Assembly: GCA_963573305.1 (NCBI GenBank)
Contig: OY754334.1
Coordinates: 90,765,848-90,829,847 of the forward strand
DNA: 64,000 nt
Direction: 5' to 3'
Origin: Pyrrhosoma nymphula
Taxonomy: Eukaryota; Arthropoda; Insecta; Odonata; Coenagrionidae
The notes beneath the pieces are model-generated. The model did not search any database, was not told the origin of the DNA, and worked only from the letters and a program-made list of their open reading frames with translations. Each line of letters starts with the position of its first letter. Position 1 is the first letter of the stretch. The position numbers and the translations under genes were made by a program. Below, in pieces: positions 14,072 through 26,372 of the stretch.

Positions 14072-15449
14072 GAGTATTATTTTCATTTGCTTTGTTTGCT
14101 TCTTCGTAATATGGAATTCCCTTTGTTCAGACGTGTCACTGGTAACTGTGCGATTATTTTATCCACTTTATGACATGATGGCTGTTTTAAGCAGTTGTGT
14201 GCCCTAAACTTCATATGCTTGGTTTATTTGCCTTCTATGAACTCTGCTACATTCATAATTTGCGCAAGTCTCATTATAATACATTTTTCTTGATTCAAGT
14301 CGGAAAAAATATCTTGTGTTGGAACGAATTTTCAGAGATTAGTTACGGAGAAACATTTTTAAGTCAGTTATTGTTTCTGAATATGAGCAAAATATTTTGA
14401 TTCTCATTACGCATGGTAGTACTTGAACGTGCCCTTTTTAATACACCACTTTAAGCAATCATCCCGGTTGATGTGTTTTTTAAAGATGTGTGTGCGTGGG
14501 AACTGTAGCCTCTCATTTTCCTTTCGCTACTTAAGATCCAGTCTTGCTATTTTCAGTTCCATTTCCCTTAAAGGATCGATTTTGTGTTTTGGAGAGTCAT
14601 CCCAGACGCAAGCTCTGGAGATACCGTGATTGAAAGTTTCACATCAAAAGCATTCTTGATTTGACGAAATAGAATTTTAATTGTGCTGTGTTCATCAACA
14701 CAGAAAAGCTGGTCAGCCCATCTCCTCGCGTTTTCGACCGTCTTTCTCACTGCGAATTGCTTGGTCTTAGTTTTAAGTGTTTACCCCTCCTTGCGAATGG
14801 TTTGAACTAGGAGAAGTGATAAACCTAGCCTATTAACACTTTTTTTGGCGTGTAGAATCATTCCTTCCAAATTTTTCCAATTAATTTCCCATTCATGTTG
14901 CCTGTTTCTGATCCACCCGATTATTCTGCGTAGTTTTAAAATTCAAAACCAGCCATGACCATGTAATGTTCTTGAGCTGTTGGTTGCATTTTCTATCTCT
15001 TGTTTTTGTGCTATGACACGGGAATCCCACCGATTTCCGTGTCTCAACATTTGAATCACTTCTTTTATCACGTCGAAATGCTGATTTGCGAAATATTTGT
15101 AACATTTTGTACAAATAATACATTCGAAATGATTACAATGATCCACCGTCGAAATTATGCTTAAGTTTTTTATCGTGTATTTTCTTTGATTGCATATTGT
15201 CATACTAGGTTTTATGGTCATATGAATAGTTCTATAAAAGAGCAACTGCTGAAGCTGCAGTTACTGTAAAAAATCGGTATAGAATAATCTTCTGCCCCTA
15301 GTTGTCATAGATTTCGGGTGTAATGGTTATTGATAATGCATGTATCAGTGGGTAGTGTCCATTGTTATTTTACGAACCGGCCTAGGTTTCGTTAGACAAT
15401 AATATTTTGGTTGCGTACGAATGATTTGAAATGTAAGGTGGTCTTGAGA
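14072..15449. other. Non-coding DNA, no feature recognised
   Basis: AT-rich, with short frames on both strands and no motifs. Confidence 0.55.
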
Positions 15450-16575
15450 GGAAATATTATTTTAAATCTGTCACTTATGATATCTGCTCGACTTGCTTGC
15501 TTTGTAGATTTAGAGAAATCTTTTGGTATGGTGAACTGAAAGGCATTAACGGAAGTTCTAAAGAAATTAGGGGTCGATTTGAGGGACAGACGTCTCATTC
15601 GGAATTTCTACGAGTATATGAATCAGACGTCACAGGTTAGGGTAGCCGATGGAGAACCGGGATGAGCCGCGACTAGATGGGGAGTGCGGCAGGGGTGTCC
15701 ACTGTTGCCATTGCTTTTTTACGTGCATTGAGAAGAAATGGTAAGGGGGATATAGAGGCAGGAATAAAAGTAGAGGGCATCTGATAAAGTTTGTGAGATT
15801 TGTAGATGATGAAGTATTTGTTTGTCAGTCAGCCAAGGGGTTACAGTCAATGATGAATGCTATAGAGTTGCAGTACGAAAGGTATGGGATGAAGATAAAT
15901 CCTAAGAAGATGAAAGTGATGAGAATTTCTAGAAGTAAAAAGGTGGGGCTAAATATAAGGGTGTGAGGGCACGAAATAGAGAAGGTCGAGTAGTTCTGGG
16001 TAGTATTTGGGAAGAGAATAGGTTTAGTGGTAGGGACATAAGGTGTGTAATTGCCCTGGCTAAATCATTTTTTAAGAGCAGTGAATTGATATAGGGGTCT
16101 GAGAAGAGATCTAAAGAAAAAACTGGTGAAAACTCTAATATGGAGTGTGGTGTTGTAAGGGTTGGAGACTTGGCCATTGCGAAGGGAGTATGTTCATAGG
16201 CTTGAGGCGTTGGAAATGTGGGTTTGGAGAAGGATGAAAAGGGTGAGTTGGATGGCGAGGAAGACGAACGAGGAGGTATTGGATTTGTTTGGAGAGGAGA
16301 GGAAGATGGTGGGGGAGGTTCTGATAGGGCAGAAGGGATGGACGGAGGACATTTTGTAAGGAGAGGGCATGTTAAAGAGGGTAATGGAGTGGAGAACTCC
16401 GGGGAAGCGTGGAAGAGGAAGGAAGGGGATAGGAATTTTGGACGAAATAGGAAGAGGAAGACGATATTAGGAATAAAAGAAGGATCTGATGGCGAGCTAT
16501 CTATAGGAGGGAAAGGGTGATGATGCACTACAATTTGGAATGTTAGGCTGAGGACTGTCCAAAAACTTTTTTTTT
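15450..16575 (+). mobile_element. 5'-truncated copy of the same RTE-like LINE family
   Basis: Nucleotide and protein similarity to 6850-7950 is obvious throughout: CFVDLEKSFGMVN (decayed motif A), RDRRLIRNFYEYMNQTSQVR, GVRQGCPLLPLLF, FVDDEVFVCQSAKGLQ at about 15799 (FADD changed to FVDD), and FGMKINPKKMKVM-like and LEALEMWVWRRMKRVSW-like blocks. The 3' end (GGACTGTCCA at about 16552) matches the first copy's GGGGACTGTCCATG end and is followed by a T-run. There are many frameshifts and stops. The 5' truncation is typical of incomplete target-primed reverse transcription. The longest open frame on the opposite strand here is only a shadow. Confidence 0.85.
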
Positions 16576-19500
16576 TAGTCGTTCATTCCTTTGTGTGGTA
16601 AACATCTTAATATTATTGTTTTTCGTTTTTCACCACCATTTTGCGATTGATTTTGCGACTCGGTCATTTCACTCCAAATATTTTGGATGAATTATTTTGA
16701 AGCACAGTTAAAGCTCTGAATGAGATCTTGGGGAAGCTTTATGCTAGAAATTGCGGTCTTTTCTTTAGGTTTATGGAATTGGCATCAGGAATCGTAAGCT
16801 TCCGCTAGGAGTTTAATGGTGACGTCATCTCATGCGCGGTTAGACATCTACTTCGTAACTGAACAAGTGAAGAGCAAGTGTTCACTTCGACGTTCGCGGT
16901 GTTGAAATTGAAAAGCCGCTTATTAAAAACTTCTCGCGTTTGTGGTTTCCGCTTCACGCACACATTCACGGAAGTCATCCCTTCTCCAAAGCATCCCTTC
17001 TCCAAAGTCATCTCTTCCGTTAAATCGTCTGAGGAGGACTCGAGACCCTTTGTTTGACTGGTTTGAGGGACGCCCTTCATTACTGTCCTCGCTTCGCTTG
17101 CGTCCGCTCACTGTGATCGTCACAAAACGCTGTTTGAGTCCATGGATTACATTTGTCAATGAGACAACTCGGTGCGCGGTGACGGAGACCCTTTGTTTTC
17201 CACGCATCGTTTACCCTGGCGGTGTTGTTGCGTACTTCTGGTATTCATTCCATTCGATCTCTATAGTGTCATTTCTTCTCATCGGGTCGACGGATTTGGA
17301 TGATAGTGGGTTATCCACGTACGATTTGAAGCTAAGGAATCCAGCCCTAAAATTTTGTATTTTAGGGCTGGATTGCCGGCTTTCGATTACAGTGGCGTGA
17401 CTGAGGCTATGGTGGGAACTTACATTTGGACATGTCTGCGGAATATTTCACGTGGATCGTTTTGATTCTCGCTGTAGGTCACGGCAATGGATTCAAGGCG
17501 TAAGAGCTTTTTTCAAGTATTTTAATGTGTACTTTGGATTGAGTTTATGGATTGATTCAATCAGTTGTAAAAAATTAGAAAAATTGAATGAACTTCCCTT
17601 GTTGGTTGGAATTTCACCGGTCATGCGTTTATGCTGTGTGTTTAATCTTCAGTTTACTTTACTCCATGTTAAAGATGAAGTATTCCATAAACATTTATTT
17701 TATTGAAATACGGAGGAAAGGTTGGGACCGCGGAAGTATTTATGGACAGTTGTAACTAAGCGTTTTGTAAACACCTGGTTTTTGCACGGGACCTTGACCC
17801 ATTGGTACGTATGGTAGAGAGTTCCTGCGATGTTTTTTTTATATTTTTGGCGTCATTTTTCCCACCTATGGTATTTCTGCGTTTTTATCAAACTTGATTA
17901 TCATTCTCCAGCCGTATAAGCGTTCCACCTCGTCTCTCCCTACGAAATATTGGTCCATGGCACGCATTCCAGAGCCAGGGAAAAGCACCTTCAAAAATAA
18001 CTCTTGGTCTGGGAAATTATAAACTTTGTCAATCGGTTCCTAACAGGGATCGAATCTGGCCGAAGAGTCCTGCTTGACGTGAGAAACCCCTGGAAGTCTC
18101 GTGGACTGCGTGTCTTCCACCTCAATGGTATTGCGATGGTTTCCAAGCCTCCCGTGTCCCTTTGCGCCCTTTCGATCACGTCATAGGGACATGCATGGCC
18201 ACAGGGTGCTCGGAAATCCTTGACCGACATCCTCTCGCGCGAAGAAGCCGGAAACTTCGATGATGCAACCCTGATGTCCTTTTTCGTCTGGCGGAGAGGA
18301 TTTTTTTCCCTGGAGAGCGCTTCTCTTCGGAGGATTCCCTCAACATTTTTTAGGTTCGTTGATAAGGGAGAGGAGCACGAAGGGGTATATGGCCTCGGGA
18401 GTGGGAAGGAGCGTCTTTTGAGAAGGCTGCTGGGAGAATCATAGGATGACGTTCCAGTTGCAAGCCAAAGGTGAATGCTCCATTCGTTTACTCACGTTCG
18501 GACCATTTTCTTATGAAGTTAATATTACGAAGTTTCTTCAGTTAGTATCCTCTGCAAGCTTCATTTGTTTTTGGGAATTTCTGGACTCACGTTACTAAAC
18601 ATGTGATTGGTAGTATTTCATCCTTTGGCATCGTATGTTGTTCTTTCCGTCTGCCCGTCCTTTTAACAAATATTATCAACTAGAGGCTCGGTCTGTGGTT
18701 CAGTATATTCCCAGCAATTTCTGCCTAATCACTTAAAGTATATCTTCTGGCCCTTTGTAAAAATATTAGTTAATTAGTTAAAATTTACGTGCGTATTTTA
18801 CTGACTAATTCTTGTGTACAGAATCGTATTTCTTGTCGTATTCGTAATGAATGTGATTGTCCCTGACTTTTACTGTGCAGGCCTCAGTCATCAATTATAT
18901 GTAGTCTCTACAGTCGAATTCCTTCTCCTGAGCATTAGTTACGGTACTAAGCGTGCGATAGGTATTTGATATTTCTTATGGTGCTGCCAAATTTGTACCG
19001 TGATGAATAACAAGCTCCTCGAGTCGAGGTCGGCTAGGTGTGAAATTTAGCGACAATGGAACTCGTAGTACTGTGTATCAAACAATCTAAAAGTTCTGTA
19101 ATTGACCGTCTGGTATTTTATTTTTTCTCAATTAGTGTTGCGCTACGTCTCTGCTGCTTAATAAAAAAGCTAATTATAAAGCTGGAGGTTTTCCGGTCGC
19201 TATCTGAAGGTTTAGTATCGCTGACAGGCCTTGTAATGCTGTTTAATAGGCTTAAGTTCGACGTGCAAAAAGAGTAGCTAAGTTTTCCAATTTGAGGCTT
19301 CATCTCTGCTTCAAGCACTGCGTGATTGTCTTGTGGGTGAAACGTTCAGCTTGTAAACAGAAGTCACGAGTTCTGACAATGGAGAAGTCTCTTTGGGCCC
19401 CTCTACATCAATCCAAGCTTTGTAATGTTTTAGTTACCCAATCTCTTAGGCAAACCGCAGACGGCACATGGAAGGAAACTGGCCCTCTCTCTTTGATGTG

Positions 19501-19627
19501 CGAATTTCACGTGCCTTCAGATTTTGTACTTGTTGATCACTACCCTCACGGATCAAACCGACCCTCATGTTGAACGAATCTCTTCGGTAAGACTGCAGAG
19601 ATTTCTGGGGATTTGCGTAACGTTGGA
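16576..19627. other. Non-coding DNA with a CpG-richer patch
   Basis: 16850-17230 is GC-richer, contains CCCTTCTCCAAAG twice in tandem (about 16979 and 16996), and has frames open on both strands without recognisable protein. The rest is AT-rich apart from the hairpin at 17338. Confidence 0.5.
17338..17374. repeat. Perfect 16-bp hairpin
   Basis: AATCCAGCCCTAAAAT, then loop TTTGT, then the exact complement ATTTTAGGGCTGGATT. It is too short for a typical pre-miRNA. It could be a foldback scar or the end of a small element. Confidence 0.8.
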
Positions 19628-19819
19628 CCATGGTTTCCTCGACTACGTTTATGATACATTAGAAGCATCCTTCTTCAGACGTGAAGGTCTGAAGCCTACA
19701 GACGAATTTTTGGATACATTTCAGTTTATGAACTCATTACAGGTTTGAAGCCTTCAGACCTGCCTTTTTTTGTATCGGAATGCTGCCATTTTTCCTAAAC
19801 GTCATCGAGGAAACCCTGG
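19628..19819. mobile_element. Imperfect foldback
   Basis: The left arm begins CCATGGTTTCCTCGACTACG and the right arm, read in reverse complement, begins CCAGGGTTTCCTCGATGACG; similarity continues for about 45 bp (GTTTA...AGCAT.CC). Inner segments (AGGTCTGAAGCC and GGTTTGAAGCCTTCAGACCT) can pair as well. It lies directly left of the DNA-transposon-like unit at 19873. The family is unknown and no direct repeat was found. Confidence 0.45.
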
Positions 19820-19872
19820 CTGCGGAAATATTTTGCAAAACCCTGCAGTGGGGAATGGGGTTGGTGTGATGG

Positions 19873-21057
19873 CTACAGCGAAAAAAAAAGTATTCTTAAA
19901 ATTAGTTAATTCCTCTAACAATTAACGGATTTTCCGCTACTATATGGTAACCAAAGTATTCCTCTAAGTGTTAGAGGAATTTCCTCTCCGGAGAGGAATC
20001 CTCTCATACTTAGAGGGTCATATTCAGCATAGAAGGTAACTTCCTCTACATTAAAGAGGATTATTCTCTCTTAATTTTAAAGTTTAACGCTTTTGCGTGT
20101 AAGAAACTGCGTGAAAATATTTTTAATGAGAGTTATGATGATGAGAAAACAATTTGTAAAGGTGTAAACGAAAAAAAAAACTATGAAAAAAGAAAAAAAA
20201 AATATTCCGCACCGGAGTATCGACCCTCTAACCTACCACACCTCTTCCAACCACCTTACCAATAGACCAACGCTGCCTGAGAGCATTAAGCAGTTCGCAG
20301 GGCTTAAATTCATTTTCATAAATTCTGACTTGGAAGGGATTGTTTGTGAGTTTATCGTGAGAGTATGGAAGAAGCTGAAGGTATCACATTTTACGCAATT
20401 TCAATAGCAACAACGGGAAATCGTCAGATTGGGACAATAAACTACTGTTCAGAAGCAACGGACGGAAAGCCACAGGCCTGCGCCGCCACCGGATGATAAA
20501 TCTGCCAATTTTAATTTTCTTTCGGCGGTTAACGATAAAAATCCGGGTTAACGATAATTAACCATGAACAACAAATCAATGCGCATACGCCTGCGTATTT
20601 TCATGGTCATCTCTTAACCATTAGAGACATAATGGGTTAAAAAATTTGAGGATATTACGAAAAGCCAACTTTGACACCATGTTGCCAGAGAACTACGAGG
20701 GATTGAAAAGGGATAGAATATGCGGGGCAGGAGGGGGGGGGGCAAGGTATTTTGAAAATTAGATGGACTAGAAAAGAGATAGTTGCCATTGTCAGCTGAC
20801 CACGCGCTGATCTGATTGGCCTGGGCGGTGTATTCTTCATCAGCAAAAATCCTCTTCCTTTCCACTTTATACGCATCATCTTACTTTAAGATTATTAATC
20901 TTGGACTTAGCGGAATATTGGGAGAGGAATGTCATCTCAAAAGGAAACATAGATCCTCTTAAGGGAAGACAAATATTCTTAAAGTAAGAGGAAAATCTGA
21001 GAGGATTTGAAAAGAGGAAGTGTCCTCTACATTTCAGAATAATTTTTTTCTGTGTAG
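19873..21057. mobile_element. Non-autonomous DNA-transposon-like element
   Basis: The ends are inverted: left CTACAGCGAAAAAAAAAGTA then TTCTTAAAATTAG, right (reverse complement) CTACACAGAAAAAAATTATT then CTGAAATGTAGAGG. Both subterminal regions are packed with the motif CCTCTAA/TTAGAGG and CCTCTC/GAGAGG in both orientations (19905-20060 and 20920-21030), as is common in transposase-binding subterminal regions. The unit is about 1.2 kb and encodes no transposase. It holds a tRNA-like segment at 20207-20280. The superfamily was not determined, and the target-site duplication is unclear (possibly TA). Confidence 0.5.
20207..20280 (-). mobile_element. tRNA-like SINE head inside the transposon-like unit
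   Basis: On the - strand TGGTCTATTGGTAAGGTGG resembles a Pol III A box, and GGGTCGATACTCC, about 40 bp later, resembles a B box. A run of nine or more T follows, which would act as a Pol III terminator. The acceptor ends do not pair well, so this is not called as a functional tRNA gene. Confidence 0.45.
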
Positions 21058-21345
21058 AGTCCTGGGTGTCCCACCGTAGGTCCCGGGTTCAAATCCCGGT
21101 AGTGGCGTATATTTTTAGGCAAACCTCGATTTCTACTTGAGTACTCTTTGAAGACTTCAAGTTCGGTGCTCGGTCCACCGGATTGTACGGTAGACTCTTG
21201 ACCTCTTGGCACATTTTTTTAAGAGTAGGTTAATGCCGACGCCGGATCTCTCTCCCTCCTTCCTCCACTATTGAACCCACCAGCCTAATTAATATGGTGT
21301 AAATGACCTAAGTTGTCTGTCGCCTCCACAAATTTCCAGACAACC
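21058..21345 (+). mobile_element. tRNA-derived SINE-like repeat, copy 1
   Basis: A B-box-like GGGTTCAAATCCC lies at 21085-21097 within CCCACCGTAGGTCCCGGGTT. The body contains AGAGTAGGTTAATGCCGACG at about 21222 and AATGACCTAAGTTGTCTG at about 21303. The same three blocks occur in the same order at 37605-37895, so this is a dispersed family. It abuts the right end of the transposon-like unit. Confidence 0.6.
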
Positions 21346-21409
21346 CGACCCTGCAATCACAATTCAGCAACTCAACTCTGGCGAAAGCCTCCACGTGAGA
21401 CTCAGTTCT

Positions 21410-22110
21410 GAGTGATTTGTTTTCCGTCAAAATACGTGCTCACGAGCGAAGCGAAGTGTCCGCCACCGATTCACAATCTTCCTCTCTTCTCCTCAGCTCC
21501 TTCCCAGCCTCGCGAGCATCCCTCAGAAGGGCACCTCGCTCGAGGAGTCTCGAACACTTGGCACGAGCGAAAAAGGTTTTCCGAGCACAAAAAGAAGCGC
21601 TCGTCTCCCTCTATATCTCTCACTCCATTCGCGGGATCGAAGCGGATCCACCCCCTCGGCCATGCCTCGATCCCCGTTCCGTCGGATCGGGAAGCCAAGC
21701 AACCCACACTGTTGCAGAGAGTTTGCCGAGGGGAAAGTGAACGAGTGTAGAGTATCAAGGGGGTAGGGCTGGCGGGCGGGCGGGCGGGGTCGGCGCTGCT
21801 TATACGGGGAGGGTTTGTTTCCGGGCGGGGCAGGGTGGTAACGGGGGACATCGGGGGGAGGGGGGTGTAGGGCAGGGAGGAGGATGTAGAGAGTCAGGGG
21901 CGGTTTCCCTAGCAGCGGCGGCGGCAATCGATAAGCAGCGGGAGGGCTGGCTGCTCGCTCGCGTTACACTCCCTCGACCCGGGAAAGGGGGTGGAAGGGA
22001 CGATGGGAAGGGGGAGGGTGCGTCGGGGAGGAGGGTATAGGGGATGTTCAGAAAGGGGGGAGGGGTAGCTAGAAGGGGTGGAGGGGAGTCCCTCTCCGAT
22101 GGCTGGTGTA
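21410..22110. promoter_or_regulatory. GC- and CpG-rich block, possible promoter or first exon
   Basis: In an otherwise AT-rich window this segment is strongly GC-rich. CpG is frequent (CGCTCGAGGAGTCTCG, a (GGGC)n-like run at 21772-21788, AGCAGCGGCGGCGGCAATCG at about 21911, CTGCTCGCTCGCGTTAC), followed by long G-rich runs to 22110. Overlapping open frames occur on both strands, as expected from base composition. It could be the 5' region of a transcription unit, such as an alternative ANKS1-like promoter, but no recognisable protein or clear core-promoter set is seen. Confidence 0.3.
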
Positions 22111-23110
22111 AAGGGTGGACGATTGATTATTTTGACTGTGTGTGCTCTAAAACCAATGATAATGCTCGTGGCGCGTACAGTGCGCATCGGAAATCCCTTG
22201 CAAAAGCTTCAGGATGAATATTGTTGATTGTTTAATTCATTAGACCATGCTGGCTAATGAGATACACTGATTGTTATTCCTCGTGCTCTATTATGCTAAC
22301 AGTCGATTTCTACGGCTTACGTCTTACGATTGGGAGAATAAAATAATGTGAGGAATAGTACTTAGTTCCGTTTATTCTTTCACATGGTGAGAGTGACAAC
22401 ATGTCTTAAGGTTACGCCTGAATATGTCATATTTAGTTCATTAGAGCTTCTCTGCCAGTAATGTAGGTTTAGATAGATATAATAAATCCGCTACTAATCA
22501 TAAGTAACCGTAGGTACCTTCCCCCTTTCACTATTGCGTCCTTTAGCTCGGTGTTATGAATTCTGCGGAGTAAAAATTAATAATTATTTTATTTGAGGTA
22601 GCCTATCGATTTAGGTAGGTTTAGATGGGGGTAATATTAACACTAGTGTAATTATACAGCCAGATGCACCTTACTTCCTTACACGATATCCTTATTCAGC
22701 TCGTCGCACGTCCTTTCTTTCCTCATCCCACCCTAATGCCATTTCATTTTCTCCGCCTCCATCGCTCTCTCAGAATCCTCCCCAATATCAATGTCTTAAG
22801 TATCCCTTACCCCCTAGTACTTGCGCAATTAACTTACTTTACCTCCTATTCTCCTCCAGCAGCGTACTGTCCTCATCCATCATGCACATCACTTTCTCTA
22901 TCCTCCGACACATCCACGTCTCAAAAGCCTCCAGTCTACTCTTCTCGCCTCTGTGTCCAGAATAGGAATAGAATAAGTGACGGTATTTCCGTGCGCGTGC
23001 ACTGACGGTGGCCGGCCTTATCTCGAGGGTGCCAAGGAAGGATGGGGTGGAACTTTTTTCGGATACTATAAAAAGAACCTACCATATGGAAAGCGGGAGG
23101 GGAGGTTCAA
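22111..23110. other. Non-coding DNA, no feature recognised
   Basis: AT-rich to 22660, then a pyrimidine-rich stretch (22664-23005) whose 113-codon open frame is compositional. Confidence 0.5.
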
Positions 23111-23389
23111 GCACACTTTGAGGTCTTTCGGTATCTTGCTCTTGTGTTAGCTGCGCTAAGGCAATGCTGAATACGGGTTATGAAACTATTATAGGCTCCA
23201 AAGGAGAAACAGACGCTTGATAAACCATTTCAGTACTTGATGCAATTTGATGCACACTTTGAGGTCTTTCGGTATCTTGCTCTTGTGTTAGCTGCGCTAA
23301 GGCAATGCTGAATACGGGTTATGAAACTATTATAGGCTCCAAAGGAGAAACAGACGCTTGATAAACCATTTCAGTACTTGATGCAATTT
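23111..23389. repeat. Perfect 141-bp tandem duplication
   Basis: The unit starting GCACACTTTGAGGTCTTTCG occurs at 23111 and again at 23252 with no mismatch that I can see over 138 bp. The sequence of the unit is not recognised. Identity this high implies a very recent duplication or an assembly artefact. Confidence 0.9.
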
Positions 23390-26372
23390 TCATCGTTAAT
23401 GGTAGCCGGATTTAGACCACCATCGGAGATGGAAATCCGGAGCAAGTCAGATCTGATTTATAATTCTGTCATTTACTGACATCTTCCTTAATTCTCCGTA
23501 ATAATTAGGAAATATTATCTATTCTACTGGCGTGCTTTTGATGAAAAACACTCACTATTTGGTTTTAGAATAGAATTTTGTTCTTTGGGAAAGATATTTG
23601 GCTCGCAATCGCATGAACACGAATTAATTTTTAATTACCTAATTTAGGGTTCAAATTCACTCCCTTTGTTCATGCGCGTGATCATATTTTCTCATAATTG
23701 GTAATTTTTTGTCCCAGAACCATCACGTATCGGTCCTAATATCTCTATTAAACTATTATTTGGTGTTTAATTTACCTTTGTCATTAAATAAATGAGCCTC
23801 AAGCTAATACTTGTACGGTTATGGGGATTTATTCGTGCGACAGTTCGAGTCCCACTATATATAGCTGCCTCTTCATTCCATTGAGTGATGGCAGTTTCAA
23901 GGCTGATGATGCTGCACGCTTAGCTACGAAAAAGCGTAAAGAGGCGGGAAATTTTAACCATTCGCTTTTCGCGTCAATGTAGTTTGTGATCAAGAATGAA
24001 GTATATTTCATCCTAACTCTTTGAGGGAAAGCTGTGAAGTGATTCTCTGCCTAATAATTGCAATTCGCTCTAAATATTCTTTCTTCTTCTTCATGTTTTA
24101 AGCGATAGAACGGCTGTGTGCTTTCCTGATTCACCTGAGGCTATTGGTTAAGGATTTCGAATGCGTCGCTTCGGTAGTTGATTATTTACATATTACCCCG
24201 CGTGTTGTCGCAGGTGCGTGCGGCAGGGGATGTTTAGACTTTACCCATGAATACAGGAGGAAATAGGAACATGCAATTGGAAGAGTGGAAGGGCTTAAGT
24301 GAACTGATTGCTAACGGAGGTTTTTTTGTGTCCCGCTTTGTTTTAGTATATTGACTGACGGAGTATGGAAGAAGGAATTATTCCAACGGTAGTGTTAAAT
24401 TCATGATTGCAAAGACGAAGCCGGCAGAAGGGTCGGCGAAAGCTCGGGCTTTAAAAAAATACTATCAGTGTTTACCGAAAGCTAGAAATCGATATAACGC
24501 AAATAATATATCCAACGTATAAAAATGTAATGGGAAATATTTCGGTCGTAATTATAGGCTTCTATTCCGAATTTGAAGGTTTTACAAAGTCCTTTCCGGC
24601 GTTGAAAGGAAAACTACGCCGCTGAGGAAATAATAAATAGTCCATTTTCCTTGCTTAATACTACTGGATTTTGGCATATTTATGCCTGATAAGCATTCAT
24701 TCTCAATTTTCTATTGGCGCCATTTTCAACTCAAAAGGATTATTTCTCCGGAAGGATAATAATAAATGCACATTGGGTTGTGTATGGAATATACGTTACA
24801 TATCGGTGTGAACATTGGAAATAGAAACTTTGTAAATTATGAGAATGTGTTCATCCGCAAAAAATAATTGGGCCAAAAAAATTCAGCCAGTGTTAATCGC
24901 TCTGTCATCATTAGGGTGTGATGGGCATTGTTAAAATATCTGATCGCATATTTCCCATTCTAATGTATTGATGGGGTTTTGTTATCTCCGACCACACCAC
25001 GCTTTCGTGGGGTTGGGTATGTCGAGTTGACGTTCGGCGTAAATTTTCTCCGTAGGGACGTAATGGGGGAGATGTCGGACGAAGGACGGAAGCCAAGGGA
25101 CCGGATGACTGGGATCTATAGTGCTCCAGAACATCCCACTGTCTGACCATCCAGTGGCTTTATTAACTCCCATTGTGCGCGCCTGCGGGCGTCTTAAGCC
25201 TCCGGCTGCACCGGGGAAGTGAGATGGGTGTCGCGTCGTCTGACGTGGTTCAAACCGACGGAACTTAAAAGTAGCTCACGGCCACGACTGCATTAGCTGC
25301 CCCGTGTCATGATCCATTAGGCGTTGTAAAAAAAACGGCGTCACGCTAGGTGTGTGGAGGAGAATTCGATCAAGCGAGATGATGCGTGACATGAAGGGAA
25401 GCCCAGGTATCCGTGACTTCTCTTTCATGAAATCTCGGAAGCCGTATGCTATGAACTAGGTTTAGCAGAATACTACCTAGTGTCTGGGAAACTGCATTAA
25501 AGACACTGGAATTCATCAAACGATTGCATGGGAGATCTTTGTACGAGAAAGTAACAGAGAGATCCAGTCTTACTTATGGTAGGCCTTAATACGCCTTAAG
25601 CATTTACGGCACAGAAAAGAAAGATGAACTCGCGAACGGACCGAAACACTAAGGAAAGCGTGCACTTATTTAAAAACTGCTACCATTGAACAGAAAGTTT
25701 GACAAGCCTGACATTAGTTATGAATTTGGAACGGCTAGAGACTAGGGAGGTCACATTCCAGGGTATGATTAATTGAAAAATTCAGATCTCAGGAGGTTTT
25801 GGTCGTCACGGCCGGTATTATGTAACCCTCCCTACTACATCAGTAGGACAGTCAAAAACGTCTTATTGAGAGAGATGCACGGTTGACCAGATAACTTCTA
25901 GAATATCTTCCAAATAACCATTCACGACAGTAAAAAAGCAGATCGAAGCATAATTCTACCGCAGTGCACCTCACAACTTATCTTCTTCCTTTTCCGATTC
26001 CATTTGCCTATACCTTCGTTTTTATGGCTGGCATCCTGACACCTGCCGCACGCACTTACGGTGGCTTCGCTGAACTGTCTAAATCCATTTGTTTTTCATC
26101 TACATACATGCTGCTATGCTATAACCTGATTTCGAAATCCGAGGTGGACGTAATGAAAAAGGGAAAGAAAATCCACTAGCAAAACTATATTGACATCCGG
26201 GAAAGAATTTGTGGCGTGAATTAATCTGTGGCTGGTGGTGAGGTTAGAAACAGTATCAGAAACGGAGTTTGACTTGTGGCTTGAGTTGACTCAGAATCAG
26301 CGTTGCGTCTTTTAAATAACGTATTTTGCTCGAAGGTTTCAGGATTCACAATGTGGAAATTCATTTTCGGAA
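23390..26372. other. Non-coding DNA, no feature recognised
   Basis: 24950-25320 is GC-richer (CGTCGTCTGACGTGG, GGCCACGACTGCATTAGCTG) and may be an old mobile-element remnant, but I cannot assign it. The rest is AT-rich. Confidence 0.5.

Noticed and set aside
15929..16528. 199-codon open frame on the - strand, longest of that strand
   Set aside because: It is the antisense of the truncated LINE copy; Pro/Ser-rich translation reflects purine-rich LINE sequence read backwards.
18044..18062. B-box-like AGATTCGATCCCTG on the - strand
   Set aside because: No matching A box or SINE body could be seen.
21412..22187. Four overlapping open frames in the CpG-rich block
   Set aside because: Frames are open on both strands because of base composition; none has family motifs.
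23838..23855. B-box-like CAGTTCGAGTCCCAC
   Set aside because: No A box at the right distance and no repeat body recognised; probably chance or a very old remnant.
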